Of a stretch of DNA of 64,000 nt, positions 8,388 through 17,467 are shown one piece after another. The notes beneath the pieces were generated by a model, which was given only the letters and a program-made list of their open reading frames with translations, was not told the DNA's origin and made no database searches. The DNA lies in contig NZ_JAJNCL010000005.1 in the NCBI RefSeq assembly GCF_021025955.1, forward strand, positions 1 through 64,000. Reading direction: 5' to 3'. Made by a program: the position numbers and the translations under genes. This DNA is from Rhodococcus qingshengii (GTDB taxonomy: Bacteria > Actinomycetota > Actinomycetes > Mycobacteriales > Mycobacteriaceae). The number at the start of each line of letters is the position of its first letter. Within the stretch, counting starts at the first letter, position 1.

Positions 8388-9116
8388 TTACAGATGAGGC
8401 GGCGGTTCGGGGCTTTCGCGCATTGTTTCGACCGCTTCTGCGGATTCTGCGACGATCGAGCGCATCGCGGTTTCTGCAGCGTCGGCGTCGCCGGACTGTA
8501 TGGCTGACGCGACCACTCCGTGCAGGTGAATCGCTTCGGGGTCGGCCTCGTGGGGCATCAACGAGTGGCGGGTGCGGCCTTCGAGTATCTCGACGACGAT
8601 CTGCGACATCGCCCGCAGCATCGGGTTGCCGGAAGCGGCGAGCAGTGTGCGGTGAAAGTCGGAATCATGGCCGAGATATGCGTCGGTATCGGCAGCGCGC
8701 GAGGTAGCTGACATGCCTATGACGGCTGCAGTGAGTGCGCCGCACTGCTCGGGTGTGGCGCGAGTTGCGGCCAGTCGCGCAGCCAGAGGTTCGATGCCGG
8801 AACGGAGTTCACTGAGGATCGAAAGCTGCTCGAACCGATCAGGACCGGCCAGTTGCCAGCGGATGACATTGGGGTCGAGCGAGTTCCAGTGCTCGGAGCC
8901 GAGGATGGTGATTCCGACGCGTCGACGAACCGAGGCCAGTCCGAGTGATTCGAGAACGCGGACAACTTCACGGATGACGGTTCGCGACACGTCGTAGCGC
9001 GTTGCCACCTCGTCGGCAGAGATCGTCGTACCCGGAGCGAGCACACCACCGACTATGTCTTGGCCGAGCTGTTCCAGCATCGAGTCGTGTAACTGCTGAA
9101 ACGGGACAGAAGGCAT
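8388..9116 (-). CDS. FadR-subfamily GntR regulator of gluconate genes
   Basis: This 242-residue regulator has an N-terminal winged helix (about 10-75, with [20 protein letters not shown]) and a C-terminal FCD ligand domain with the metal-binding HDSDFHRTL and HLHGVV histidines. It is divergent from a gluconate permease and kinase, so it is most likely their gluconate- or gluconate-phosphate-responsive repressor. The 133-bp region between holds an AT-rich dyad at 9169-9200. The assignment rests on family and context, and agrees with known actinobacterial gluconate loci. Confidence 0.88.
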   Translation of the reverse strand: MPSVPFQQLHDSMLEQLGQDIVGGVLAPGTTISADEVATRYDVSRTVIREVVRVLESLGLASVRRRVGITILGSEHWNSLDPNVIRWQLAGPDRFEQLSILSELRSGIEPLAARLAATRATPEQCGALTAAVIGMSATSRAADTDAYLGHDSDFHRTLLAASGNPMLRAMSQIVVEILEGRTRHSLMPHEADPEAIHLHGVVASAIQSGDADAAETAMRSIVAESAEAVETMRESPEPPPHL

Positions 9117-9168
9117 ACGTAGATCGTCCCATGCGTATGGAGTAAGCCCGGTGGAAGCCGCATAAATA

Positions 9169-9200
9169 CTACAAATTAGTGTCTGCTCTTGAAATTGTAG
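9169..9200. promoter_or_regulatory. AT-rich dyad upstream of the gluconate permease
   Basis: CTACAAATT (9169-9177) is mirrored by AATTGTAG (9193-9200), with one extra A in the left arm. It lies between the divergent GntR and permease genes in a locally AT-rich stretch and could be the operator, the promoter or both. Confidence 0.4.
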
Positions 9201-9249
9201 GTTAATTAAGGAACAGTGACCTCAATCACTCATCGGACTGGGAGTCCCT

Positions 9250-10638
9250 ATGAACACCACAGCATTGCTGGCGGCCGAGGTCGTCCCCGCTGGTAGCGAC
9301 GCACGATTGATCATCGCTGCAGTCGCCGGCGTCGCGGTCATCATCGCGCTGATCACCTGGCTGGACCTGCACCCCTTCCTTGCGCTGTCCATCGGCGCGG
9401 TGGGCGTCGGTCTGGCGGCCGGCCTCGGATCGGCCGAGTCGGTCGCGGCGTTCGCCACCGGCTTCGGGTCGACCATGGGAAGCGTCGGAATCCTGATCGG
9501 TTTCGGCGCGATGTTCGGCAAACTCCTCGCCGATTCCGGCGGTGCCGACCGAGTGGTCGACACGCTGGTGGGCCGATCCAGCACCAAGGCGCTTCCGTGG
9601 ACCATGGCTCTGGTCGGCGCAGTGATCGGTCTGCCGATGTTCTTCGAAATCGGTCTCGTCCTGTTGATGCCGGTCATCATCCTCGTCGCGCGGCGTTCCG
9701 GCCTGTCCCTGATGCGCATCGCGATCCCCACCCTCGCCGGCCTCTCGGCCATGCACGGTTTGGTTCCGCCGCACCCCGGGCCACTGGTTGCGGTCTCGGC
9801 CTTGAACGCCAACCTCGGCCTCACCCTCGCGCTCGGTGTTCTCGTAGCGATCCCCACGGTTGTTCTCGCCGGACCGGTTTTCAGTAAGTACGCAGCACGG
9901 TGGGTCGACGTGAAGGTCCCGGATCTTTTTGTCACAGGCGAAGATCGAGGCGAGGAAGAGAAGAAGCAGCGTCCCTCGTTCGCGGCTACTCTCGCAGCGA
10001 TCCTCCTCCCGGTTGTTCTCATGCTGGGCAAGGCATTTGCCGACGTGATCGCTCCTGATTCCGAGGCACTCCCCAAGTCGGTCCTCGACTTCCTCGGAAC
10101 ACCCGTTGTCGCTCTGGGTCTCGCGGTTCTGGTCGGAATGGTGCTTCTGGGGCGCGGCGGCGGTATGGACCGCAAGGCCATCTCGAAGTCACTCGAAAGC
10201 TCCCTGCCTCCCATCGCAGGCATTTTGTTGATAGTCGGCGCCGGTGGCGGTTTCAAGCAGGTCCTCATCGATACCGGTATCGCCGGAGTGATCGCCGACG
10301 CGATCAAGGGCAGCAGCCTTCCCGTGTTGTTCCTGGCCTGGCTGGTGGCGGTATTGATCCGCGTCGCAACAGGTTCGGCAACGGTGGCAACGGTGACGGC
10401 GTCGGGCATCCTCGCTCCGGTCGCGGCCGACCTCTCGTCCGCACATGTCTCGCTGATGGTCTTAGCGATCGGCGCAGGCTCGCTCTTCCTCTCACACGTC
10501 AACGACGCTGGATTCTGGTTGGTGAAGGAGTATCTGGGCGTCAGCGTGGTACAGAACCTCAAGACCTGGACCGTGATGGAATGCATCATCTCGGTATCGG
10601 GCCTGGCCGGAGTGCTCGTGTTGAGCGCATTCATCTAG
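9250..10638 (+). CDS. gntP: Gluconate:H+ symporter (GntP family)
   Basis: This 462-residue inner-membrane carrier has about 12-14 hydrophobic helices and GntP-family landmarks, including GFGAMFGKLLADSGGADRV near residues 86-104, the conserved PPHPGP turn near 175-180, and a C-terminal HVNDAGFWL segment. It imports gluconate, or a close sugar acid, with protons. The ATG follows GGGAG by a few bases. Twelve bases after its stop the gluconokinase gene begins, so the two form an operon controlled by the divergent GntR gene. Confidence 0.92.
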   Translation: MNTTALLAAEVVPAGSDARLIIAAVAGVAVIIALITWLDLHPFLALSIGAVGVGLAAGLGSAESVAAFATGFGSTMGSVGILIGFGAMFGKLLADSGGADRVVDTLVGRSSTKALPWTMALVGAVIGLPMFFEIGLVLLMPVIILVARRSGLSLMRIAIPTLAGLSAMHGLVPPHPGPLVAVSALNANLGLTLALGVLVAIPTVVLAGPVFSKYAARWVDVKVPDLFVTGEDRGEEEKKQRPSFAATLAAILLPVVLMLGKAFADVIAPDSEALPKSVLDFLGTPVVALGLAVLVGMVLLGRGGGMDRKAISKSLESSLPPIAGILLIVGAGGGFKQVLIDTGIAGVIADAIKGSSLPVLFLAWLVAVLIRVATGSATVATVTASGILAPVAADLSSAHVSLMVLAIGAGSLFLSHVNDAGFWLVKEYLGVSVVQNLKTWTVMECIISVSGLAGVLVLSAFI

Positions 10639-10650
10639 GTAGGCGAGCAC

Positions 10651-11181
10651 ATGAACAGCGAAGCGGCACAGCAGAAGCAGTATCCCGTGCTCGTCCTGAT
10701 GGGTGTCTCGGGTTCGGGAAAGTCGACGGTCGGCGGCATGCTTGCAGGAGCGATGGGCTGGGACCTTCAAGAGGGCGACGATCTCCACCCGCAGGCGAAC
10801 ATCGACAAGATGGCGACCGGGCACCCGTTGAACGACGAAGATCGCTGGCCCTGGCTCGACAAGATCGCCGTCTGGATCAAGGGTCACACCGACGCCGGTC
10901 AGCCGGGAATCGTCACGTGTTCGGCACTCAAGCGGAGCTACCGCGACGTCCTTCGCGGTGAGCACGTCGTGTTCGTGCACCTCGCCGGTTCGCGGGATCA
11001 GATCGGTCAGCGGTTGACTGCTCGCCTCGATCACTACATGCCCGCTTCGCTCCTCGATTCCCAGATCTCGACGCTCGAGGCCGTCGATCCGGATGAGCAG
11101 GCCATCGTCGTCGACGTGGGTGGAAGTCCCGCCAAGATCGCGGAAGAGATCCTGCGACGGGTGGAGACCTTCGAGTACTGA
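10651..11181 (+). CDS. gntK: Gluconokinase
   Basis: This 176-residue kinase phosphorylates gluconate to 6-phosphogluconate for the pentose-phosphate or Entner-Doudoroff route. Walker A is GVSGSGKST near residues 17-25; the family markers EGDDLHP, KMATGHPLNDEDRWPWL and TCSALKRSYRD follow. Length is typical of the thermoresistant GntK family. It follows the permease by 12 bp. A weak stem (AGCGGG 11181-11186 with CCCGCT 11202-11207) is present after the stop. Confidence 0.95.
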   Translation: MNSEAAQQKQYPVLVLMGVSGSGKSTVGGMLAGAMGWDLQEGDDLHPQANIDKMATGHPLNDEDRWPWLDKIAVWIKGHTDAGQPGIVTCSALKRSYRDVLRGEHVVFVHLAGSRDQIGQRLTARLDHYMPASLLDSQISTLEAVDPDEQAIVVDVGGSPAKIAEEILRRVETFEY

Positions 11182-11215
11182 GCGGGCCAGGCGTGTAGGC
11201 ACCCGCTGTTCGGGT

Positions 11216-11221
11216 TACGGT
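11216..11221 (+). promoter_or_regulatory. Predicted -10 box of a leaderless gene
   Basis: TACGGT fits the TANNNT consensus and is followed by exactly six bases and then the GTG start of the DUF1707 gene at 11228, where no ribosome site is visible. Confidence 0.5.
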
Positions 11222-11227
11222 GCTTGG

Positions 11228-11767
11228 GTGACTGCTGCTGAAGAAGGCCACGACGTCGATCGATTGCGTGTCGATGCCCAAGCACGTCTGGAAGTCGCGG
11301 TGGGTGAGGGGCGTTTGACGCTCGAGGAGTACTCGGACAAGGCGGCAGTGGTGTGGTCGCCCACCGCGGATCGGGGGCAGCTCGAGCAGATCGTGCCGTT
11401 CAGTGCGGCACCACCCGCTGTGATGTCGCCGCCGCAAACAACGATCGTCGGTGTCTTCGGTGACACGAAGCGCTCCGGCCGTTGGTCTTTGGCGAAAAGG
11501 ACACTCGCCCTGCTGTTGTTCGGGGACGTCAAGTTCGATCTGCGGTCGGCAACCATCACAGCGTCCTCCTCGACGATCACCATCGTGTCGATCTTCGGGG
11601 ACACGAGGCTGCGAGTTCCGGAGGGGGTTTCAGTCGAGTTGGGTGGCTTCGACCTTTTCGGAGATCGGGAATTCGACGGGGGTCGACAGGATCCCGGCCC
11701 AGGTGCACCGGTTATTCGTATTGTCTCGTATTCGTTGTTCGGTGATCTCACAGTGCGCACCGGCTAG
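11228..11767 (+). CDS. DUF1707 and LiaF-like C-terminal domain protein
   Basis: This 179-residue protein has a short N-terminal DUF1707 domain (about 8-55, RVDAQARLEVAVGEGRLTLEEY) and a C-terminal half of repeated beta segments with the recurring motifs GVFGDTKR, LLFGDVKFDL, SIFGDTRLRV, DLFGDREF and SLFGDL, as in the LiaF/cell-wall-stress-response fold. One weakly hydrophobic stretch lies between. The role is unknown; relatives are linked to envelope stress. GTG 11228 is chosen because an in-frame open stretch upstream overlaps gntK and TACGGT sits six bases before this GTG. Confidence 0.8.
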   Translation: MTAAEEGHDVDRLRVDAQARLEVAVGEGRLTLEEYSDKAAVVWSPTADRGQLEQIVPFSAAPPAVMSPPQTTIVGVFGDTKRSGRWSLAKRTLALLLFGDVKFDLRSATITASSSTITIVSIFGDTRLRVPEGVSVELGGFDLFGDREFDGGRQDPGPGAPVIRIVSYSLFGDLTVRTG

Positions 11768-11784
11768 CTCGGACGCCGTAAACC

Positions 11785-12222
11785 GTGACGGACTTCAACT
11801 TCCACAGCGTCTGGACGCTCCCGGCCTCTGCCGACCGTGTCTACGACGTTCTCGCGGACGCCGAGAGGTATTCACAGTGGTGGCCTCAGATACGCCGAGT
11901 CCGGACGACCGATGAGCATTCGGGCTCCATGGCCATCCGCAGCGCCGTCCCTCTGACGTTGCTGGTTTTCGGGCGACGCGAGGTCGAAGACCCCATTGCG
12001 CGCTACCTGAAAGTGCATCTCTCCGGAGCAATGATCGGCTGGAGTAGCTGGGCGGTGCGCCCCGCTGGATCTGGTTGCGTCGCCGACTTTCGGCAACAAG
12101 TAGCGGTGTCCGGAGCACTCGGCCTGGCCTCGAAGATCGCGAAGCCGCTGTTCGAGTGGAATCATGAAGCGATGATGTGTGGAGGGCACCGCGGACTGTC
12201 CGCGTATCTCTCCCGGCCGTGA
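11785..12222 (+). CDS. SRPBCC (START-like) family protein
   Basis: This 145-residue protein looks like a polyketide-cyclase/dehydrase-type SRPBCC fold: an N-terminal strand with FHSVWTLPASADRVYDVLAD and the ERYSQWWPQI helix after it. Such proteins bind hydrophobic ligands in a helix-grip cavity and may be carriers or enzymes. It starts with GTG 17 bp after the DUF1707 gene and is probably cotranscribed. No catalytic residue can be assigned. Confidence 0.75.
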   Translation: MTDFNFHSVWTLPASADRVYDVLADAERYSQWWPQIRRVRTTDEHSGSMAIRSAVPLTLLVFGRREVEDPIARYLKVHLSGAMIGWSSWAVRPAGSGCVADFRQQVAVSGALGLASKIAKPLFEWNHEAMMCGGHRGLSAYLSRP

Positions 12223-12365
12223 TCGCGAGCAGAACTTGCACACGCTCGAGCAATTGAGCCCTACCCGTCGTGTCATTTCGACGCAGCGTCAGTTATCGTT
12301 CACAACAGCAGCCGACAAGTATGTGTAACTCAAATGCACAAAACGGCTTGACCTGGGAGGACGCT

Positions 12366-13337
12366 ATGCGGACGCGAGATTCGACGGTATGGCATTGGAA
12401 CGTGAGTCCGCGAGCGCGGGTTATCTTTTGCCTGACCAGGACGTTCGTGAAGCCGATGTTCACCCTCTGGCCGACCACCGAACGCGGTATCCGCCAACTC
12501 GAGCGACTCGACGCGATGGCGGACAAGCTGCCGAAGCCGAAGAACCTCGACATCGAGCCTTTCACGCTGGGCGGTGTGCCCAGCGAGAAGGTGAAGCATC
12601 CGCGCAAAGCGCAGGGCGAGTTGGCCGGCGCCACGATCCTGTACTTCCACGGCGGTGGTTTCGTCTTCTGCGGTCTGGCAACGCACCGGGCACTGTGCGG
12701 CCTGCTGTCGGCGAAGGCCGGCGTACCGGTGATCTCCGTGCGATACCGCCAGCTGCCGGAAGGTTCCATCGGCACCTCCGTCAAGGACGCAATGGCCGCG
12801 TACGCCGCGTTGCTCGAGTCAGCGGAAGACCCGAACAAGATTGTGGTTGCCGGTGATTCGGCGGGCGGATACCTGGCCATGAAGGTCGCCGAAATTGCCG
12901 CACTACGCGGAATCACGAGGCCCGCAGCCGTGATCGGCTACTCGCCACTTCTCAACGTGAACCTCGAGGACCACGATCCCGATTTCATGAAACGCGATGC
13001 CTACCTACCGATGTCACAGGTGGAAAAGCTCAAGGACCGGTGGCTCGAAGGTCCGGACGAAATAGTCGGTGCAGAGTCTCCGATCAATGCCGATGCCAGT
13101 CTGATTCCGCCGTCGTTCCTGGTGTCTGCCGAATACGAATTGATGCGTCCGGACGTCGAGATCATGACCGAGAACCTGATCAAGGCAGGACAAGCCGTCG
13201 AAACGCACATCTGGAGTGGGCAGATCCATGCTTTCCCGGTGATCGGCAAAGCTCTTCGAGAGGGGAAGGCGATCGTCGATCTCACAGTTAAGTTCCTCGA
13301 ACGAACGATGGCCTCGCAGAACCAGATCAGCGCCTGA
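12366..13337 (+). CDS. HSL-family alpha/beta hydrolase (esterase/lipase)
   Basis: This 323-residue enzyme is a hormone-sensitive-lipase family esterase, resembling the mycobacterial Lip proteins. The oxyanion motif is HGGGFVF near residue 110, the nucleophile elbow GDSAGG is near residue 163, the acid lies in the SAEYELMRPD region and the His in SGQIHAFPV. I chose ATG 12366 since GGGAGG lies just ahead; an earlier in-frame ATG at 12270 would add 32 residues without homology-like features. The N-terminus has a mildly hydrophobic helix (RVIFCLTRTF), so the enzyme may sit on the membrane. It probably cleaves short-chain or medium-chain esters. Confidence 0.88.
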   Translation: MRTRDSTVWHWNVSPRARVIFCLTRTFVKPMFTLWPTTERGIRQLERLDAMADKLPKPKNLDIEPFTLGGVPSEKVKHPRKAQGELAGATILYFHGGGFVFCGLATHRALCGLLSAKAGVPVISVRYRQLPEGSIGTSVKDAMAAYAALLESAEDPNKIVVAGDSAGGYLAMKVAEIAALRGITRPAAVIGYSPLLNVNLEDHDPDFMKRDAYLPMSQVEKLKDRWLEGPDEIVGAESPINADASLIPPSFLVSAEYELMRPDVEIMTENLIKAGQAVETHIWSGQIHAFPVIGKALREGKAIVDLTVKFLERTMASQNQISA

Positions 13338-13344
13338 CGCTGTT

Positions 13345-14148
13345 TCAGCCGATCGACGTGAGGGTCGCGTAGTCGTCGTTGTCGAGAACGCCGTCGACGA
13401 CTGCGCGAACTTCCGAGGCATGCAACGTGATCGAACCGCCGTGGTTGTCGAGGAACGCTGTGTCTGCGGCGTCTCGGCCGGTCGAGATGCGCACAAGATT
13501 GCTGCGCGGCGCCAATTGCGTTGCATCGACCACGCGCCACACGTTGTCGATATCGGCCTCGACTACGGCGTGAAAATCCATCGGATCGCAACCCGGCGCG
13601 TAGACAGCCACCAGTCGAGCGGGAATCCCCACGGCGCGTAGAAGTGAGATGGTCAGGTGCGAGTAGTCGCGGCACACTCCAGCGCCCGCGAGCAAGGTGT
13701 CGACCGCACTGTCGGTGCCGCGACTGGTGCCGGGAACATAACTCAAATGTGTACTCACCCAGCGAGTGACTTCGAGAAGGAGTTCGGCCGGGGGAGTGGC
13801 GAGATCGAATTGCCCGGCGACAAAACCGAAGAACTTGTCCGCCTCGGCATACCGACTGGGGCGCAGATACTTCGACACGTCGTAGTCGCTGACCGACGCC
13901 GGTGCTGCCCGGCCGATGACGGTCGCGTCGTAGCTGACGATCAGTTTGCCTGGGGCACAGTCGAGTAGGTGGATTCGGGTACCGTGTTCGGCGGTGATCT
14001 CGCGGGGTTCGAGCGGATTGCCGTCATGGACGAACGACATCGTTTCCAGCAGTTCGACACCCGGCGCGCGCGTCACCGCGATCTTGAACTCCAGGTTGGT
14101 CGCCTCGTCGATCTCGATGTCGAGCAGGGCGGCGACGGTACGTTTCAT
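13345..14148 (-). CDS. Transglutaminase-like domain protein
   Basis: This 267-residue protein has the transglutaminase-like catalytic triad: Cys in AGVCRDYSHL, His in DFHAVVEA and Asp in WRVVDAT. The N-terminal region (about 1-90) is the beta-rich domain seen in bacterial transglutaminase-like cysteine proteases. It is probably a soluble peptidase or amide-processing enzyme; partners are unknown. ATG 14148 is preferred over an upstream frame reaching 14325, which would run through the MobA-like gene. It is the last of three same-strand genes and converges on the esterase gene, 7 bp apart. Confidence 0.82.
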   Translation of the reverse strand: MKRTVAALLDIEIDEATNLEFKIAVTRAPGVELLETMSFVHDGNPLEPREITAEHGTRIHLLDCAPGKLIVSYDATVIGRAAPASVSDYDVSKYLRPSRYAEADKFFGFVAGQFDLATPPAELLLEVTRWVSTHLSYVPGTSRGTDSAVDTLLAGAGVCRDYSHLTISLLRAVGIPARLVAVYAPGCDPMDFHAVVEADIDNVWRVVDATQLAPRSNLVRISTGRDAADTAFLDNHGGSITLHASEVRAVVDGVLDNDDYATLTSIG

Positions 14149-14206
14149 CGGATCATCTTTACACCGAATACGGACACCCACCACCTGGGAGGATTGCGGC
14201 GTGCGA

Positions 14207-14773
14207 TCAGGCTTCGGGATAGTCGACGTCGACACCGCTGCTGAGGTCGCTGCACTCCACCAACTCGACCCCGTGTTCGCGTAGGTAGGTATTGGCGCCC
14301 CCGTCCCCGGTGAGAGACTCTGCAAGCATCGGCCAATGGTCGCGTCCGATCAGGACGGGATGGCCGGGTCTACCGTGAAAAACGGCTCTTCGCAGTATAT
14401 TTCGTGCAAGAGTTCCCTCGCCTACGATCCGCGTCACGGTATCAGCATTGAGATCCGGGACGTCGACCAGGGAGATCGCTGCCGCACCGGCGTCGTCGAT
14501 TCGCATGGCGGCCTCGAGTCCGCAGCGCAGTGACGCGCTCATTCCGTGTTGCCAATCCGATATCACCACAATGACATCGGTGGTGGGCAGTAGTTCGAGG
14601 GCGTCTTCTGCCTGCGCGCCGAGAACCACGATGACCGGTGAGAGTCCGGCGGACTGCAGCGTCGTCACCCCGTGGCGAAGCCAAGACTGACCGTCGGCGT
14701 TTGTGACGAGCGCTTTGGGTTTACCCATGCGGGATCCGGCCCCGGCAGCCAGCAGGATCCCGCACGTCGACAT
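14207..14773 (-). CDS. MobA/MocA-like nucleotidyltransferase
   Basis: This 188-residue protein belongs to the NTP-transferase family of molybdenum-cofactor cytidylyl- and guanylyltransferases. The N-terminal GILLAAGAGSRMGKPKALV binds the nucleotide; VVLGAQAE and ISLVDVPDL follow, and the C-terminal half has the HPVLIGRDHW motif common to MocA and related proteins. It may cytidylate the molybdenum cofactor for a xanthine-dehydrogenase-type enzyme, but no such enzyme is in this window. The start ATG lies two bases after the lipase stop, so the genes form an operon. Confidence 0.8.
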   Translation of the reverse strand: MSTCGILLAAGAGSRMGKPKALVTNADGQSWLRHGVTTLQSAGLSPVIVVLGAQAEDALELLPTTDVIVVISDWQHGMSASLRCGLEAAMRIDDAGAAAISLVDVPDLNADTVTRIVGEGTLARNILRRAVFHGRPGHPVLIGRDHWPMLAESLTGDGGANTYLREHGVELVECSDLSSGVDVDYPEA

Positions 14774-14775
14774 GA

Positions 14776-15618
14776 CTATGCTCCGGTGACCCGCGGACGC
14801 AGCCACTCGATCAGATCGTTCAGAACTTCTTCCTGCTCAGGCTCGTTGAAGATCTCGTGATACAAACCGTCGTACACCTTCAAGGTGACGTCCGAAGAGC
14901 CGGCCAGATCTGCGACGAGCTTGCTGCCGGCGGGGTCCGTCAAACGGTCGTCCGAACCGTGTTGAAGTAGTACGGGAATGGTGAGCGAAGGCAGGCGCGC
15001 CGGGAAGCCTTCCGCGGCGGTGATCATGCCGCGCGCGATTCCGGCGGGAACCTTGCCGTGGTGAACCAGCGGGTCGGCGTTGTACTTGTCGACGACCTTC
15101 TGATCACGCGATACGGCAGCCGCTTCCAGGTTCTCGACGGGCACGTCGGGGAGGTATTTGCCGACGATCTTGCCCAATTGCATCACGATCTTCGGCGTGC
15201 CGGTTGCGATGATCACAGCAGGTCCGGAAAGCGCGAGCGCCTTCAGGTCGGCCTGATGATCGAGGGCGTAGGAAAGCGCGATCGCGCCGCCCATGCTGTG
15301 TCCGAGCAGGAATTTGTCCTTGCCGGGGTGTGCTGCGGTCACGATCGAGAACAAGGTGTGGACGTCGTCGGTGAAGTCGGAGAATTCCTTCAGGTGGACG
15401 CGCTTGCCGCCGGACCGACCGTGCCCGCGGTGGTCGGGTGCGTACACGATGAGACCGAGTTCCCCGAGTCGCGCGGCTACGTGGTCGTAGCGCCTCGCGT
15501 GTTCGCCGAGACCGTGGCAGAGGACAAGAACCCCGGTGGGTTCGCGGTCCGGAGTCCACACGTCGTAGACGATCTTGGTGCCGGCCACCCCGGTGAACGA
15601 CGACTCTTCGTGCTGCAT
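14776..15618 (-). CDS. Monoacylglycerol lipase-type alpha/beta hydrolase
   Basis: This 280-residue enzyme closely follows the monoacylglycerol lipase family, including mycobacterial Rv0183. Landmarks are LCHGLGEHARRYD (oxyanion region, near 33-45), the DHRGHGRSGG loop, nucleophile GHSMGG, acid in HGSDDRLTDP and the final His in YDGLYHEIFN. It should release fatty acid and glycerol from monoglycerides, at the membrane or cell surface; no signal peptide is seen. It leads a three-gene minus-strand run with the MobA-like and transglutaminase genes, whose functional link is unclear. Confidence 0.9.
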   Translation of the reverse strand: MQHEESSFTGVAGTKIVYDVWTPDREPTGVLVLCHGLGEHARRYDHVAARLGELGLIVYAPDHRGHGRSGGKRVHLKEFSDFTDDVHTLFSIVTAAHPGKDKFLLGHSMGGAIALSYALDHQADLKALALSGPAVIIATGTPKIVMQLGKIVGKYLPDVPVENLEAAAVSRDQKVVDKYNADPLVHHGKVPAGIARGMITAAEGFPARLPSLTIPVLLQHGSDDRLTDPAGSKLVADLAGSSDVTLKVYDGLYHEIFNEPEQEEVLNDLIEWLRPRVTGA

Positions 15619-15763
15619 TGTTGCGCCCTCTCTGCGACCGGTTCCGGTACGCGGATTCTCACATGCTATTCGCCCCTTGCGCAGGACGCGGGTGTTCAGG
15701 GGTGAGGTCGTCGAGGAAACTTCGACACTTGTTTGTTACGGCTGGTTACATTAACTTGGGGGC

Positions 15764-16873
15764 GTGACCGGACAAACTGTTGATCGTTCCCGCACTGCCT
15801 CCGCCACCCACTCGCGCCGGTTGTGGCGACCGGCGGTTCGGGCCTTGCTGGACGGCGCGCTTCCGCTGATCGACAAGCGGATGGCCGAATCGGTATGCCC
15901 GTTCGATCGACCGGAGATGATGCGCCCGCATCTTGCTTCGCGGAAATTTGCCTGGACGCACTACGGGTTCTTTGTTCCCGAGTTGCCAGGGCCTCTCCGT
16001 TACCTCAACACCATGACGTTGATCGGTGCAACCGGGACGGTGGTGTTCGACAACGACTATCTCGCTGCACCCGACGCGCGTAACACCGCAACCGTGCTGA
16101 GTTCCACCGCAGCGCCGGGGCATCACTTCTATCGGGCCTACGACGCTGCCGATGAGTGTGCGATCGAAGAAGATGGTTCGCGAATCGCCTTCGGTGACAA
16201 CCTGATCATCGAGAACAGCTATCCGAACTTCCGTGTCACCGGGCGATACGAATCATTCGACGTCGATCTCGAGATCGTGGCAACAGATCAAGCGTCGTGG
16301 TTCGTGCGCAATCCGGTCTACGACCACGTCAGTCTCCTGGCGCAGTGTTCGGGGACGATCTCGAGTCCGATTGGACCGGTGAGCATTTCGGCTCCGTGCA
16401 CCGTTGAATACGCGCGGTGCATGACACCACAATCTTTGACTCGCCGCGCGCTTCCCGAGTCGTGGAAGCTCCCGGCCGACTTCTTCACCTACCAGATCGT
16501 TCAACTGGACGACCGGCATCAGTTGTTGCTCACCGATGTTCGAGCGTCTGGGGTTACGGCGTGCAAGCTCGCCTACATTCGGACTGTTGACGGTAGTGCG
16601 AAGGTCTTCGACGACGTCGAGTTCGACGTGCTCGAGTACGCCGACAACCTGCACATCGACCCACAGGGTCGCGAGATGCGTGTGCCGCGCGTACTGCGTT
16701 GGCAGGTACGCGATTACGGTAGGACGGTCGTGGAGTTCGAGGCGGAGATCGACTCGGAGTGGCGCTACGGTCACGGCAAGGGATACGTCGGTGCATACAC
16801 CTACCGGGGAAGCTTCGACGGTGCGTCGATCAACGGCACCGGTTACATCGAATGGGTGGACTGCGAAGTGTAA
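15764..16873 (+). CDS. Conserved protein of unknown function
   Basis: This 369-residue protein has no catalytic motif I recognise. It looks mostly beta-rich, with many aromatic and acidic residues and blocks such as RAYDAADECAIEEDG, ENSYPNFRVTGRYESFDVDLE and GHGKGYVGAYTYRGSFDG, which recall a lipocalin-like or CrtC/hydroxyneurosporene-synthase-like double barrel. I have seen similar long proteins in rhodococci and mycobacteria without a defined role (possibly the DUF6670 family, which I cannot confirm). The GTG start lies six bases after TAACTT (15752-15757), suggesting a leaderless transcript. It is divergent from the lipase. Confidence 0.7.
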   Translation: MTGQTVDRSRTASATHSRRLWRPAVRALLDGALPLIDKRMAESVCPFDRPEMMRPHLASRKFAWTHYGFFVPELPGPLRYLNTMTLIGATGTVVFDNDYLAAPDARNTATVLSSTAAPGHHFYRAYDAADECAIEEDGSRIAFGDNLIIENSYPNFRVTGRYESFDVDLEIVATDQASWFVRNPVYDHVSLLAQCSGTISSPIGPVSISAPCTVEYARCMTPQSLTRRALPESWKLPADFFTYQIVQLDDRHQLLLTDVRASGVTACKLAYIRTVDGSAKVFDDVEFDVLEYADNLHIDPQGREMRVPRVLRWQVRDYGRTVVEFEAEIDSEWRYGHGKGYVGAYTYRGSFDGASINGTGYIEWVDCEV

Positions 16874-16891
16874 GGCCCCTACTGTGTATCG

Positions 16892-17467
16892 GTGCCTTTC
16901 GTAGACCCCACCGCGCTGACGATTCGTCCGCAGAAGATCCTTGTCGCGGGGACCTCCGGTGCCGGAAAGACGACTCTCGCCGGTCGAATCGGGCGGCTTC
17001 TCGAGATCGAACACACTGAGCTGGACTCTCTCTTCCACGGGCCCGACTGGATTCCGCTCGAGAGTTTCGAAACCGAAGTACGACGCTTTTCCAGTGAGCC
17101 GGCTTGGGTGACCGATTGGCAGTACGGTGCGGTGCGTGAGCTTCTGGCCGAGCGCGCGGACCTGATGCTGTGGTTGGATCTGCCTCGGCGGACGGTGATG
17201 CGTCAGGTGATAACACGAACCGTGCGTCGGCGATTGCAGCGAGAGGTGTTGTGGAACCGCAACATGGAGCCGCCACTGCACACCATTCTGTTCGATCCGG
17301 ATCATGTGGTGCGCTGGGCCTGGCGAAACGACGGACGCAACGCGGAGCGAATGGTCGCGGTCCTTGTCGATGTGCCGTCGTTGCCGATAGTTCGGCTGCG
17401 CAGTCGAGAAGAGATCGAGGCTGTGCTCGAAGTCCTCGGCCGTCTGCCCTCAGATCGTCTGAGCTAG
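16892..17467 (+). CDS. P-loop kinase-like ATPase (adenylate-kinase-like)
   Basis: This 191-residue protein has a clean Walker A, AGTSGAGKTT, near residues 19-28, then HTELDSLFHGPDW, a shape typical of the FlaR/adenylate-kinase-like 'DNA topology modulation' group whose substrates are unknown. No lid domain is present. It starts with GTG six bases after TACTGT (16880-16885), without a ribosome site, so it is likely leaderless. Its 3' end overlaps the end of the convergent SUMF1-fold gene by 18 bp. It follows the unknown protein gene by 18 bp and may share its function. Confidence 0.8.
   Translation: MPFVDPTALTIRPQKILVAGTSGAGKTTLAGRIGRLLEIEHTELDSLFHGPDWIPLESFETEVRRFSSEPAWVTDWQYGAVRELLAERADLMLWLDLPRRTVMRQVITRTVRRRLQREVLWNRNMEPPLHTILFDPDHVVRWAWRNDGRNAERMVAVLVDVPSLPIVRLRSREEIEAVLEVLGRLPSDRLS

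Noticed and set aside
9222-10634. A 470-codon frame antisense to the gluconate permease
   Set aside because: Thr/Arg/Pro-rich composition; it mirrors a clear GntP gene with proper motifs. Long antisense frames are usual in high-GC DNA.
16253-17305. A 350-codon antisense frame across two plus-strand genes
   Set aside because: Composition and lack of motifs; it spans the gap between two better genes.
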